Shown here in pieces: positions 32,781 to 43,223 of a DNA stretch of 64,000 nucleotides (within the stretch, counting starts at the first letter, position 1; the number at the start of each line of letters is the position of its first letter). A program made the translations under genes and the position numbers. Origin of the DNA: Diphasiastrum complanatum (Eukaryota > Streptophyta > Lycopodiopsida > Lycopodiales > Lycopodiaceae); NCBI GenBank assembly GCA_029204225.1, contig CM055112.1:43368038-43432037 (forward strand), written 5' to 3'. A model generated the notes under the pieces. The model ran no database searches. It worked only from the letters and a program-made list of their open reading frames with translations, and was not told the origin of the DNA.

Positions 32781-33310
32781 AAAATTACAACAAATACATT
32801 TTGCCACGCGTGGCAAAATTTGCCACGCATGGCAATATAAAATTACAATTCTCTGGATTTTTCTCTAGAGATTTGCCACGTGTGGCAGTGCCATGCGTGG
32901 CAAATCTCCAAAATTACAACAAGTATATTTTGCCACGTGTGGCAAATTTGCCACGCATGGCAATATAAAAATACAGTTCTCTGGAATTTTCTCTGGAGAT
33001 TTGCTATGCGTGGCAAATCTCCAAAATAAATGAATATCAGATGTCATGTGAGAGGCGGTTAAATAGCAGCCTTGCGTGGCACTTCCATGCGTGGCTTTAC
33101 CATGCCGCACAATGTTGGCGCTCGTTTTTTTGAATTTTGGTTTAAAAAAATTTGCGTGGCAGAGCCATGAGAAAAAAAAATCAATGCCAGACCCACCTCC
33201 AGCCTGGATTTGATGTGGATGTACCACGCGTGGCAGAGCTACGCAAAGAAAAATGTGAAAATTTTGATTAAGTATCGGGTTTGCGTGGCAGCGTCATGCG
33301 ACAAAATGCC
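32781..33310. repeat. Cluster of TGCCACGCGTGGCA-type palindromes
   Basis: A unit of about 129 bp (32781-32909) is repeated in tandem at 32910-33023 with a short deletion. Each unit begins aaaattacaacaa and ends gcgtggcaaatctcc. Inside are perfect or near-perfect palindromes such as ttttgccacgcgtggcaaaa at 32799-32818, with variants ACGTGT and ACGCAT. Further GCGTGGCA words lie at 33073-33310. Similar words recur at 41836-42130. The array has many hairpin-forming sites. It may be a subterminal repeat region of a DNA transposon. Confidence 0.85.
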
Positions 33311-35011
33311 CATATGTGTAGTTGTGAATTTAACACATTTAGTATAAAGGTTAGTATAAAGGTTATATGAGCAATTTTTGAAAGTAATTATACATAAAGA
33401 ATAGAGTGTTTATAGTTACTTACGAGTTTACCGTTTGAAATGAATCTAAAATTTGAAAGTATATCATCTTCTAGGAGCAACAGTTTATGCTTGATGTCAT
33501 TAAGGCAACAATCGTCTTCCACCTCAACACATGTCAAAAATGCATTATTGTATATTATTTTAATATTTTTTCGCTTAGAATGTCCACTGGATTCCAAGTC
33601 GTGATCGAGTGGCACCCATTTACTCCTGCTTTTTTTTTCATTTTTTATAATGGAAGCATAAGCTCAACATTTGCTTTTCTATTTTATAGCGAAAGCACAT
33701 GGAAGATATTTTAATTTTGCATTCTATTTCTCCATCTGATTTTTTGTCCCAGCCTTCATCCATAAGCTAGATAAATCTATCTGATAAATTTTTGCATACA
33801 AACATTGTTGGGGTTTTGTGTACATTGACACTTGAAAAGAAATCCACAAATATATTTAAAGAAATAAACCAACATATTTGGACTATTTTTCAACCCGTGT
33901 TTATCTTTAATGAATTTTTTATATCATTATATAGTTTGCAACGAAATGATTTTGATACTGTAGAATCTGGAGCAACCCATTCATCACTTTCAAAACTAGG
34001 TAATGGAATTGGGACTGTTTGTCCAAAATTTTCTTTTACATCAGAAATGTACATGGATTCATAAAAGAAGTTTCTACAATCAGCAAGGTCTTTTGCAGTT
34101 CTACCTCTATATTGCAGATGTCCAATGTCAATATGTATTACATCTAACGCACTTGCAAGAGATCCACTTGGTTCTCATTCATTTACATTGGATGGATATA
34201 AATCTATAAGAGAAAAATGATCAAATTGGCAAGTTTAGTAATAAATGATAAGGAATGACAAAAAAATCAAAGTATTATAATATATCAATACTCATAGTTG
34301 TTTTTTTGTGATCCTGACGGTGGAATCCTTGCACGTTTATCTCTGACTGCATATATACATGTTGGACTAAAATTTCGGAAATAGATTTTACGATTGATGA
34401 TGTTCTGAAATCCAAAATTCTGACCTTCCAATAAGATCAAAATAATGGTTTTGTCCTTTTGCTTTTTTGAAATGTTCCTTTTGATGATGAATGCATCAGA
34501 ACCCAAGAGTCTTTTGAATATTTTCTTGGCACCCATAATCCATTGTCATCTTTCTCATTGAAGAGAATCACATAGTTGATTGAGGAGCATGGCTTCTTTG
34601 ATGACGCCATTCTTTATGTGCAGGCCAAAATTTGAAATACTGAACTATGAATTTGAAAATATGTGTTGGTGAAAAGCCTTGAATTTGAAAATATGTGTAG
34701 GCAAAAATTTGAAACATTGAACTATTTGGTGCTATTAACTCTAGTTAACCCTATAAACCATGATTTGACAATGCAATTACATTAATGTTACATTGATTTT
34801 CTCAATCCAACCATCTATCATATTCATTTTAGCACGGGTCCCGCCAACGACAACCTAGGTGATGCATGGGTTGCCTGAGTGAACAACTATATGTACAGTT
34901 TAATTTCATTTTGAGAAATACAGTTGCTACGTGAGCTTGGTGTGGAGAGTGCTTTCTGTTTGTGTTACTGTGTAGCATGATCTGTGTTCCTGTGCAAAGC
35001 AAATTCTAAGT
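33311..35011. other. No recognised gene; two unassigned minus-strand ORFs
   Basis: Minus-strand ORFs at 33388-33615 (75 aa) and 34285-34536 (83 aa, KIFKRLLGSDAFIIKRNISK) have ordinary composition but match no family I know. Their strand and place beside the palindrome cluster would fit genes of the same transposon. From 34600 to 35011 the sequence is probably LTR leading to the primer site at 35012, though the LTR start is not defined. Confidence 0.35.
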
Positions 35012-35022
35012 TGGTATCAGAG
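35012..35022 (+). promoter_or_regulatory. tRNA-Met primer-binding site (plus)
   Basis: TGGTATCAGAG is the standard start of minus-strand synthesis in plant LTR elements. The copia coding region lies downstream. Confidence 0.75.
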
Positions 35023-35774
35023 TCGTACAAGGAGTGTACACAGTACAGCATCGTCATAGAAGAGAGCTTCAGGAGAAGAGAAGTCTTCTGAGAGTTTGGG
35101 GTTTACGGCGGGCTGAAGACGGAAAGAAAAGTCATTGTATAGTCAGTCGTTAGGCGTAAAGGGATCTGCAGAGGAGCTGCAAAGAGCAGTGATAGTGGCC
35201 ATAGCAATTGACAAGACAGGATTTGGTGAAAAACTGAGAAAATTGTGAATTTCTCAGCTTCGGTGCGATTTTGAAGCTTTCTCTGCAAAGTTGAACTGTG
35301 TGTGGTGAAATCCTCACCAAATCGTATGTCGTCAGTCCCATCAGATTGGTAGGACTAGGGCGACCTCAGGGAGGTTGAATTTGTAAGAAAAAAACTTAGA
35401 GTAAAGCTGATAATTGCTTGGAAAAGAGCTGAAGAAGGGTTTCTTGGTAAAAATCAAAAAACTGTTGGAAAAACCAGTTGTTCTCAGTCATTCCAAGGCC
35501 AAATACAGATCTGAAAAGTTCCTCCAGGGCGTAGAGATAGGGCGCAGCCAGCTACAGATTCAGATTGGATCGAAAACGCTCCAAAATTGCACAAGAACAA
35601 GCTAATTTGGCTTGAAAAGAAGCAAGAAATCAGAAAAAAGGAGGAGAGGTCGTGGAGGCCGTGAGGACTGGTCGCGTGCTTCAAAACCAAAGAACACATA
35701 GTGTTCCAAAGTGAGACGCGCTTGCAAGCGCGTGGATCAGCACACAAAAGCAAGGAGAGCACATTCAGACGTAC
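35023..35774 (+). other. copia leader and lost gag N-terminus
   Basis: Between the primer site and the first readable Gag sequence the frame is not open, and the N-terminal half of Gag is not recognisable. The region has many agaagag-type purine tracts. Confidence 0.4.
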
Positions 35775-37499
35775 ATGACCAGAATCAAGACAATGAGGGA
35801 TGAACTGCATTCTATTGGTGAGCGCATACGTGATGTGGAGCTGGTGCACAATGCATTGTGTGGCATTGCAGAACCCTATCAGATGTTTGTGAGCGCAATA
35901 GCATCAAGAGAAAGATTGCCAACCTTTGACGAGCTCACAAGAATCTTGATGCAAGAAGAGCAATGGTGAGAAATGGTGAAAGCTAGACGTCAAAATACTG
36001 ACGATCAGGCACTTGCGACACGCCAAAAACAAGACAAGGGCAAGGGTAAGAAGAAGTCTAAGCAGCAATTTGTCAAGTCTCAGGAGGATGAGGGATCTTC
36101 CAGTAAGACCAAGAAGAAAGGCAAGTGCTTCCATTGTCGTAAAAAGGGCCATTGGAAGAGTGAATGTCGCAAATTCCTGGTGAAACAAGGCAAGGGGAAA
36201 CCAAAACAAGCAGGTAACCTTGTCGATGAGGGTGAGATTGAAGACTCTAGCATCTTCGTATCTGCATTGTCATCTAATCAAGATGATCAGACGTGGTATA
36301 TTGAATCGGGAGCCACAAGACACATGATAGGTAACAAGAATTGGTTCAGTAGCATGAAAGTGTTGGATAATGGAATGCCCGTTTCACAAGCAAATGGTGA
36401 GGTGTGCAAGATCAAGGGGATAGGCACCATTTCAATCCAACTACCTGATGGCAAAAGCAGGATGATCAGGGAAGTACTTTACGTACCAGGTTTGAGGAGA
36501 AATCTACTTTATGTTGGAGTCATTACTGATCAAAAGTTGAAAGTAGAATTCGCCCATGATCGTTGCTTTGTGAAGGATGTGATCCAAAAGTTCAAAGTTA
36601 TTGTGAATGGAGCAAGAGAGCCCAATACAAAATTGTATAGGTTGAATGCTACAATCAAGGGGCAACATGGACTTGTATCGTCCATTCCATCGCAAACTGA
36701 GTTGTGGCATAAGAGGCTTGGTCACTTGAACTTGGGAAGCCTCAGTTTGATGAGAAAATTGGAGATGGTAACAGGATTGCCTATCATAGAAGATCACTAG
36801 AAATCGATGTGCAAATCTTGTGTATATGGGAAGCAGCATCGAGAGAAGTTCAATAAAGGGGGTGTTGCAAGAGCAAAAAACATCCTGGATTTAATCTACA
36901 CATATTCATGCAGCCCTATGAGGACCATGTCCTTAGGTAAAGCCTTCTATTTCATGACCTTTATTGATGATATGTCATATAAGACGTGGATCTACTTCTT
37001 GAAGAAGAAATCAGATGTATTTGACAACTTCAAAAGCTTCAAAGCATTGGTTGAAAATCAGACAGGTAGGAAGATCAAAGTCCTAAGATCAGATAGTGGA
37101 GGTGAATACAAGTCTAATGACTTCAATAATCTTTGTGATCAGTGTGGGATTAAAAGACAATTTACGCAAGCTCATACTCCTGCTCTCAATGGTGTAGCTG
37201 AGCGCAAGAATCGGACGATTGTGGAAAGTGCCAAATCTATGCTAGCTTAGATGAAACTACCAAAAGATTTTTGGTCAGAAGCATGCAACACGGCAGTCTA
37301 TTTTCAAAATAGAATGCCTACCATTGCCATACCAAAGATAACACCTGAGGAAGCATTCACAAAGAAGAAGCCATTGAGCCAAATAAGCCTTGCTAGTTGC
37401 AATATCAAGAAAAGTGGCTCAAATCTCAACATATTTACGATTCTCCAAAACACTAGGTATTCAAGAAAAATTATTATTGTATTTCACTTCTGTATGTAA
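35775..37499 (+). pseudogene. copia gag-protease-integrase, damaged
   Basis: Gag C-terminus: VELVHNALCGIAEPYQMFVS, then a CCHC knuckle CFHCRKKGHWKSEC at about 36126. The protease motif reads WYIESGATRHM, so the catalytic Asp of DSGA is Glu. GAG-pre-integrase follows (LWHKRLGHLNLGSL) with TAG at 36798-36800 before MCKSCVYGKQ. Integrase: YTYSCSPM replaces the usual HTDLCGPM, so the first catalytic Asp is lost; LRSDSGGEY and NGVAERKNRT (second Asp and Glu) remain. A stop at 37248-37250 precedes KLPKDFWSEACNTAVYFQNR. The RT and RNase H are absent, and coding ends near 37450. Confidence 0.88.
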
Positions 37500-37860
37500 A
37501 TAAAACGAATGTTTTGAAAAATTTAACTTTATTATTGGTATATTTGGCTTTCAATAGAAGATGAGAGAAAGAAACAGTGCAAAATTCATGAGAAGTTTGC
37601 ATGTGGGTCATGCTGGCTATGTGGGGTTGAAGAATGATATGGTATACTTTTTAAATCTCTAATTTTTATGTTTTTTTTTTGTAATATTATATGTATGTGA
37701 CCTCTTCTTCAATTTTGTCATAGGAAAAAGAGTTAGGACGAGAACCATCAGCTAGAGAGTTTTCCATTTGTGCATATACTTTCAAAGGAAGTAAAAATCA
37801 TGGAGAGCTTAATAAATTTGAAAAGAAAAAAAATAAATGTATGTAAGTATGCTAAAAGAA
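37500..37860. other. Spacer between copia and gypsy remnants
   Basis: AT-rich sequence with no recognised feature. The first part of the ORF at 37748 reads past the gypsy chromodomain and is not credible. Confidence 0.5.
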
Positions 37861-39530
37861 AATTATCTATGTGGTCAATGTAACAATATCTAACTTTCAA
37901 ATAAACATTCAAAATTTCTGGATACTCTTGGAAGAATTTTTCTTCCATCCATCTTGCATCCCTAGTAGGATAGTTCTTAAATTTGAGGAGGTATAATGTA
38001 GAAGTTATCCCCTTTCTTCCAGTTCTTGTCTTGTGCATCAAGATCTGCTCAGGTTGAAGGATTTTTGCGGTTCCTTGAACTTCTGGAGGTTCGGAGTCTA
38101 TAAATCCTTCTGGTTCTATGCCATTGAATTTCTTTAGCAAGCTTACATGGAATTTGTTATGGATTTTCCAAGTAATAGGCATGTCAAACTCACATGTAAC
38201 CTCATTGATTACTTTCTTGACTTTAAAAGGTCCATAATATTTTTGGGCTAGTTTTGGGTAGAGTTTCATGCTGCCCTTCTTTTTCCTGAGCCTTTTCTTT
38301 TCAAATTTTAGGAGAACTAGTTCTCCTTCTTCGTACTTGATTGCCCTCCGATGCATATTTGCACTTTTCAACTGTTTCTGTTGTGCACTTGCGATGGATT
38401 ATTGAACCTTTAAAAAGGTGTCTTGATAATCCTGCACAAATTCATCTGAGGCAAATATCTTTTCTTTAGTCCTTAATAGAGGAGGCACAATCGGTGTTCC
38501 ATACATTACTTCAAAAGGCGCTTTACCAGTAGAAGAATGAACGGTGTTATTGTAAGCAAATTCTAGTATAGGAAGATAGTGTTCCCATTGAGTCTTCTGA
38601 TCACTTACATAATTTCTCAACAAATCTATGATGGTTCGATTGGTAATTTCACTTTGACCATCAATTTGGGGATCGAAGGAGGAAGATAATTTAAGGGTTG
38701 TCTCCAGATTATCAAAAAGGGCTCTCCAAAAGTTGCTAGTAAATCTCATATGGGACACTATACTTTTGGGTAGTCCATGCAGCCTAAAGATGTGACGAAT
38801 AAACAAATGAGCTGCTTCGGGTCCCTTAAGCTTTTTCTTATAGGGAATAAAATGAGCATGTTTGCTAAATCTATCAATGATAGTCCATATCATCTCATTT
38901 CCATTTTTGGTTTTAGGGAATCCAGAGATAAAGTCCATGGTCATATGTTCCCAAGGTGCTTCAGGAATAGGCAAGGGATGAAGTAATCCTGGAGTTTGAC
39001 GACCTTATTGTCCTTTCTTGGGTGATGAAGTAGCTGAAAATGGAAAGTGCTAACGTAGTTAGCCCATTTTAGATGTTTTTCTCGAATTAGTTGCTGGGTG
39101 AGAAAGTACCTAAGGCTTTGATGATCTGTTTTAACTAGGAAATCATTTCCTAGAAGATAGTGCTTCCATAATTTAAGGGCATGAATAATGGCCAAAAGTT
39201 TTTTTTCATAAATGTCATACTGTACTTTTGCCCCTTGAAGTCGTCTACTTTGAAAGGCTACAACATGACCTTCTTGGTTTAAGACTGCCCCAATATAGTC
39301 TAAACTTGCATCCACTTCTACAAAGAAAGGCTTACGAAGGTCGGGAATGACAAGAACAGGTCCCGTGGTAAGTGCATGCTTCAGAGTATCAAAGGCGTTT
39401 CACTCTTTCTTATACCAACGAAATTTTACCCTCTTCTTAGTGAGTTCATGTATTGGTGAGGCTATATGAGCAAAATGGCGAATAAACTTTCTATAATAGG
39501 AACATAAGCCTAGGCGAAATGGAATGTAAA
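37860..39530 (-). pseudogene. gypsy chromovirus pol: RT end, RNase H, integrase, chromodomain
   Basis: Read on the minus strand from 39530: an RT C-terminus (IASPIHELTKKRVKFRWYKK) and RNase H (DASLDYIGAVLNQEGHVVAF, KTDHQSLRYFL). The HHCC zinc domain is missing. Integrase follows (MTMDFISGFPKTKNGNEMIW, SIVSHMRFTSNFW, DPQIDGQSEITNRT). The second catalytic Asp is replaced, since SIVSDRD has become SIVSHM. A stop separates integrase from the tail MHRRAIKYEEGELVLLKFEK, and a chromodomain PEQILMHKT, with WMEEKFFQEYPEIL, ends the protein. Most of RT and all of protease are deleted. Confidence 0.92.
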
Positions 39531-40045
39531 GTTTGAACTTTCAAAAGCAACTCCCAAAATCTTTTAACATACTCAGCTACTTTCTCATTTTTGCTTTTGT
39601 CTAAAGATGTCCCAAGCATCTAAAGTATCTTTCTTATAGCCTTTTGGCAAAAAGTGGGCTTTAATTTGCTTTTTAAAGCTATGCCAAGTGGATGTAGCTT
39701 CGTGATTAGATTTCATAGTTGCCCACCATAGTAATGCATACTTATCTAGATGTAACGTTGCAAATCAAATCTTGGAATGATTTGAGTATCTACTTTTCTC
39801 AAAGAAAGTATCAAGATTTCGAATCCAGACAAGCAAACTCTCTTCATTGCTACTGTCTCCATCGAACTTAGAAAACTTAAAAAGTTTATTATCAACCTTA
39901 GCAAACCTCCTTTTCCTAGATCGAGTAGAGGAAGTTGACTTGGAAGAGACATAAGGAGATGACGACATAGATGAAAAGGAGCTTGAGTTGCTATCCACCT
40001 TTGATTGGAGTTTTTTTGGAATTCACCTGATATACACAAACTCAA
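39531..40045 (-). pseudogene. gypsy gag fragment
   Basis: A Ser-rich N-terminus (SSSFSSMSSSPYVSSKSTSS) leads to FKFSKFDGDSSNEESLLVWI and, after a frame change, ATLHLDKYALLWWATMKSNH and TWHSFKKQIKAHFLPKGYKK, the retrotrans_gag core. It then joins RT sequence directly, so the region between was deleted. Confidence 0.85.
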
Positions 40046-40352
40046 GGCAAAAAGTACGAATAGACGTGTGATTCAAAGAAATGCCATTCTCCAAAAAGAA
40101 AGATAGAAGCTCGCATTAACAAAGTATTGTCTCTAAAATAGAAAGCAAGTTGGAGGTCCAATTCTCAAGGATCCCCCAAATGGAGTCTATTAGCTCTAAT
40201 ATTAAAGAGATTTTGTAAGAAAAAGGAAATTTGAACGGAAGGGAAATCTATTTGAAAGTAAACATACAAAGTCTTGTGTATTGGCATTTGTTTCAAAAAT
40301 GAATACAAAAGGCCCTCACATCAACTTCACAAAGAAAGAAAAATAATAGACC

Positions 40353-40367
40353 TTGGCTCTGATACCA
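40353..40367 (-). promoter_or_regulatory. Primer-binding site of the gypsy element (minus)
   Basis: TTGGCTCTGATACCA is the complement of a tRNA-Met primer site. TGTGAAC from 40371 fits an LTR end, so a minus-strand LTR should lie at about 40371-40800. Its outer end is not defined. Confidence 0.75.
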
Positions 40368-40931
40368 AACTGTGAACTTGAAGTGAAGGTCTACTAATTC
40401 TAAAGTCCTGACTTTAGAAGTTGTGACTAAAAAAGAACAAATTTCATGACATGGGAAAGGCTTTATGTCCATCTTACCTTGCATAATTTTTATCAATTCC
40501 TAGGCACTTTTTTCTAGGGGTTGCTCATCCCCAATCTTAGCGAAGTGTGACACAAAGGGTGATCAGTCCTTTGGTTTCTTCTCCCAGTCTTTATAGACTC
40601 AAGTGAGCCTTCTTTATAGACTCGATTGAGACTTTTTTAGGTACCGTCTTTAAGCTTTAAGAAGCTTCTTTAGATTCATTCTTCATGTACTCTTCTTAGT
40701 ACCTAAAGTTTAGGAGTCATACCATAAAATGGTTCATCATTAGATTCTATTTCTAGAACCTGAAAATGTTAGCATTGCTCTACAGTATCATTTCTTGTCT
40801 TCAGGTAATGATACCTGCACTCATAATTCATCAGTTAGAGTAATAAGCTCTAATATTCAAAATACGTTTCATACAAAAAGAATGAAAGACTGGATAGCCT
40901 TTATTTCTTGGTCAATATGGTCTATACAATT
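40368..40931. other. Probable LTR sequence, no gene
   Basis: It follows the gypsy primer site. Short repeats such as tttatagactc (at about 40595 and 40612) occur. No coding sequence is seen. Confidence 0.4.
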
Positions 40932-41369
40932 TTACACCTTGCAACTTTGTATGTTTAATCTAATTGCTTTTCTTTGCTTTGCGAAGAGTGGCTTGTAGAG
41001 CGGCTTCATGAGCAGATTTGCAGTCATGTCTTCAGACTTTATGTACTGAACCAGGAGCTCTCCTTTCGAGATCAAATCTTGAATGTGATGGTACTTCAAA
41101 GGTATGTGTTTTGTCTTTGAATGGAAGACAGGATCTTGGGACAGATATATGGCACTTTGAAAATCCATCATCATCGTGCATGGTTCCCCTTGTGGTATGC
41201 CAATTGCCTCCACCATCATCTGCAACCAAACTACCTCGTTCGCCACCTTTGAAGCTACGACGTATTCAGCTTCGCATGAGGATTGAGCTACCAAGGTTTG
41301 CTTTTTGCATATCGCAAACAATGAAAACCAAATCATTGCTAGATTACAAATCGTTATATTACAAGTCAA
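40932..41369 (-). pseudogene. copia RNase H fragment
   Basis: The minus-strand ORF has KKQTLVAQSSCEAEYVVASK, then FQSAIYLSQDPVFHSKTKHI and KYHHIQDLISKGELLVQYIK, with DMTANLLMKPL at the end. These are the last blocks of copia RNase H. The usual CDNQSA is MDFQSA, so one metal-binding context is altered. No RT or LTR belongs clearly to it. Confidence 0.88.
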
Positions 41370-41635
41370 TCAACAAAAATCAAACTACTATGACATGCAC
41401 TTTATAAATCGAATGTAATCTACATCAATTCGAAGTGTAGAAGATAATATGAAATGCACTTTATGAATCAAATGTAATCTAGCAAAATTTAGGATGCATA
41501 ACATACCTCATGTATTTGCTTGGATTGTCTCCTTTCCTTCAAAATAGCATCACTTTTTTCTACAAAAGACAACAATGAACAATCATTCATTAATCAACCA
41601 ATAAACAATGAAAAACCAACAAACAAAAGTATCTC

Positions 41636-41638
<3 letters not shown>
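41370..41638. other. No gene recognised
   Basis: A segment near 41390-41425 (tatgacatgcactttataaa) is repeated at about 41446-41480. Confidence 0.5.

Positions 41639-41718
<80 letters not shown>
41639..41718. repeat. (CT)n microsatellite
   Basis: A perfect CT run of about 80 bp. The ORFs crossing it with LSLSLS or RERERE repeats are artefacts. Confidence 0.98.
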
Positions 41719-41721
<3 letters not shown>

Positions 41722-41835
41722 CTTCTCTTCAAAAATCCCAAAATTGATCTCCAAATAGAGTCGGGACCCCCAATTTTTTCATTTCGTGGGTGTTTTTTTT
41801 GTTTCAAATGCCAAAGCAAAAAAAAAATCTTGGAG

Positions 41836-42130
41836 ATTTGCCACGCGTGACAATACGTTCTATAAAAATTCTTTGGAAATTTGCCACGCGTGGCAAATCT
41901 TCAATTTTGTGTGGCCGTGCCATGCAAATTCAAAATTATTTAGAATTCAAGAAGTACCCCGCCGCCCCCTCACAAATCTGATCGGAGGAAGGGCCGGTGA
42001 CGGAAAATTTTAATGGCATGGCAGTGCCACGCATCCATTGCCACACAGTTTGCCACATGATGGCCACAGACATTGCCACACGAGGGTCGACGGTCCACAT
42101 CTTATGTGGGTGGCAATGGGCATGGCAATG
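41836..42130. repeat. Second cluster of GCCACGCGTGGC words
   Basis: gagatttgccacgcgt and aaatttgccacgcgtggcaa lie at 41836-41900. Many shorter GCCAC/GTGGC words follow to 42130. The phrase ggagatttgccacg also occurs in the array at 32.8-33.0 kb, so the two sites share an origin. Confidence 0.75.
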
Positions 42131-42189
42131 GGCTTATATTTGCAGTTGTGTCCTTTTCAGCTACACTACCCTGCATCATTGACAGTTTC

Positions 42190-42855
42190 CGTCTCTTTTT
42201 CCGAATTATCTAAACCGCCTTTGGTCGGTCTCTCATTCCTTGTTTGCTTGGCATTGTCGCCTTCGTACCACCCGTTCCCTTCCAGTTGGGAAGCTTAAAT
42301 ACCTTTCTTACAATATATTGACTAAATCCCTGCCCTTGCTCTCTAAATGGCCATTCCTTAATGACCAGCTTTGCCCGCTTTGCCAGCTAGCAGAAGAAAC
42401 GGTGGAGCACTTGTTCTTTACTGTCAATGGCACCTTTGATTGGAGCTAGCTCATATGCTTTCCTGCTGAAGTTTCACCTTTTCTCTGGATATTCACACCA
42501 TCCTCCTTGGCTACTCTCTTCTGACAGATTCATCTACTTGCATTTTCTGGCATGTGTGTCGGCTAGCAATTTTGTTGAAGATTTGGACGACAAGGAATCA
42601 GCAAGTGTTCGAGGGTGCTTTTCCTCCCCTCTCGGCTATAGCTTGTATTCGGCTAGCTACCTTTTTCCTTCACACTACTTAAGTTAGTTTTGGACTGATT
42701 CCCTGTGTGGTATGCTATGGTCTTAGCCTTTTGGCTTTATAGGCTGTCCTTATGGACTTGTGCGTGACTCGGCGTTGGGTTTGCCGTCTTTTGTACTTGT
42801 ACATTTGTGAATATATGATAGTGCTTTCAAAAAAATAAAATAATAATAATAAGAT
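42190..42855 (+). mobile_element. LINE (non-LTR retrotransposon) 3' end
   Basis: The frame LFAWHCRLRTTRSLPVGKL continues to LCPLCQLAEETVEHLFF (42234-42420). This is the zf-RVT zinc-binding domain at the C-terminus of plant LINE reverse transcriptases. Downstream stops and frame changes accumulate. The copy ends at about 42826-42855 in an A-rich tail (aaaaaaataaaataataata), as expected for LINE insertion. The RT and endonuclease are absent because of 5' truncation. Confidence 0.82.
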
Positions 42856-43223
42856 TTAAAAGGATTAATGGACCAAGATAAATAAATAAAGATAAATATA
42901 TATATATCTATATGATGTGAAATGACTAATCAATGAGACTAAAAGCATTAATAAGATGTGGTGGGATGGGAGCCGAAAAAGTTTAAGAATGAATCTGGCA
43001 ACTTTTGTCTGAAATTGGCATGCTCAAAGACTTGCAGGTTTTCTTCGGTCATAAAATAACGTATAGTCGGCATGTATTGAGCATCATCCTTGTGAAAAAC
43101 CGAAAAAGTTCCTGAGATATAGATTTTTGGAGGGGAAAATATTATAGGAAAATATGATATTTGATGTGCGAGCGAGGTTAAGCCTTAAGGAGAGCAGCAA
43201 GAGCAACAAACAAACAGCACGCC
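42856..43223. other. Upstream region of the PPR gene
   Basis: It contains (TA)n near 42897-42910 and no coding sequence. No clear TATA box with correct spacing was picked out. Confidence 0.4.

Noticed and set aside
41520-41850. ORFs with long LSLSLS or RERERE runs (also at 46410-46661)
   Set aside because: They are translations of CT microsatellites.
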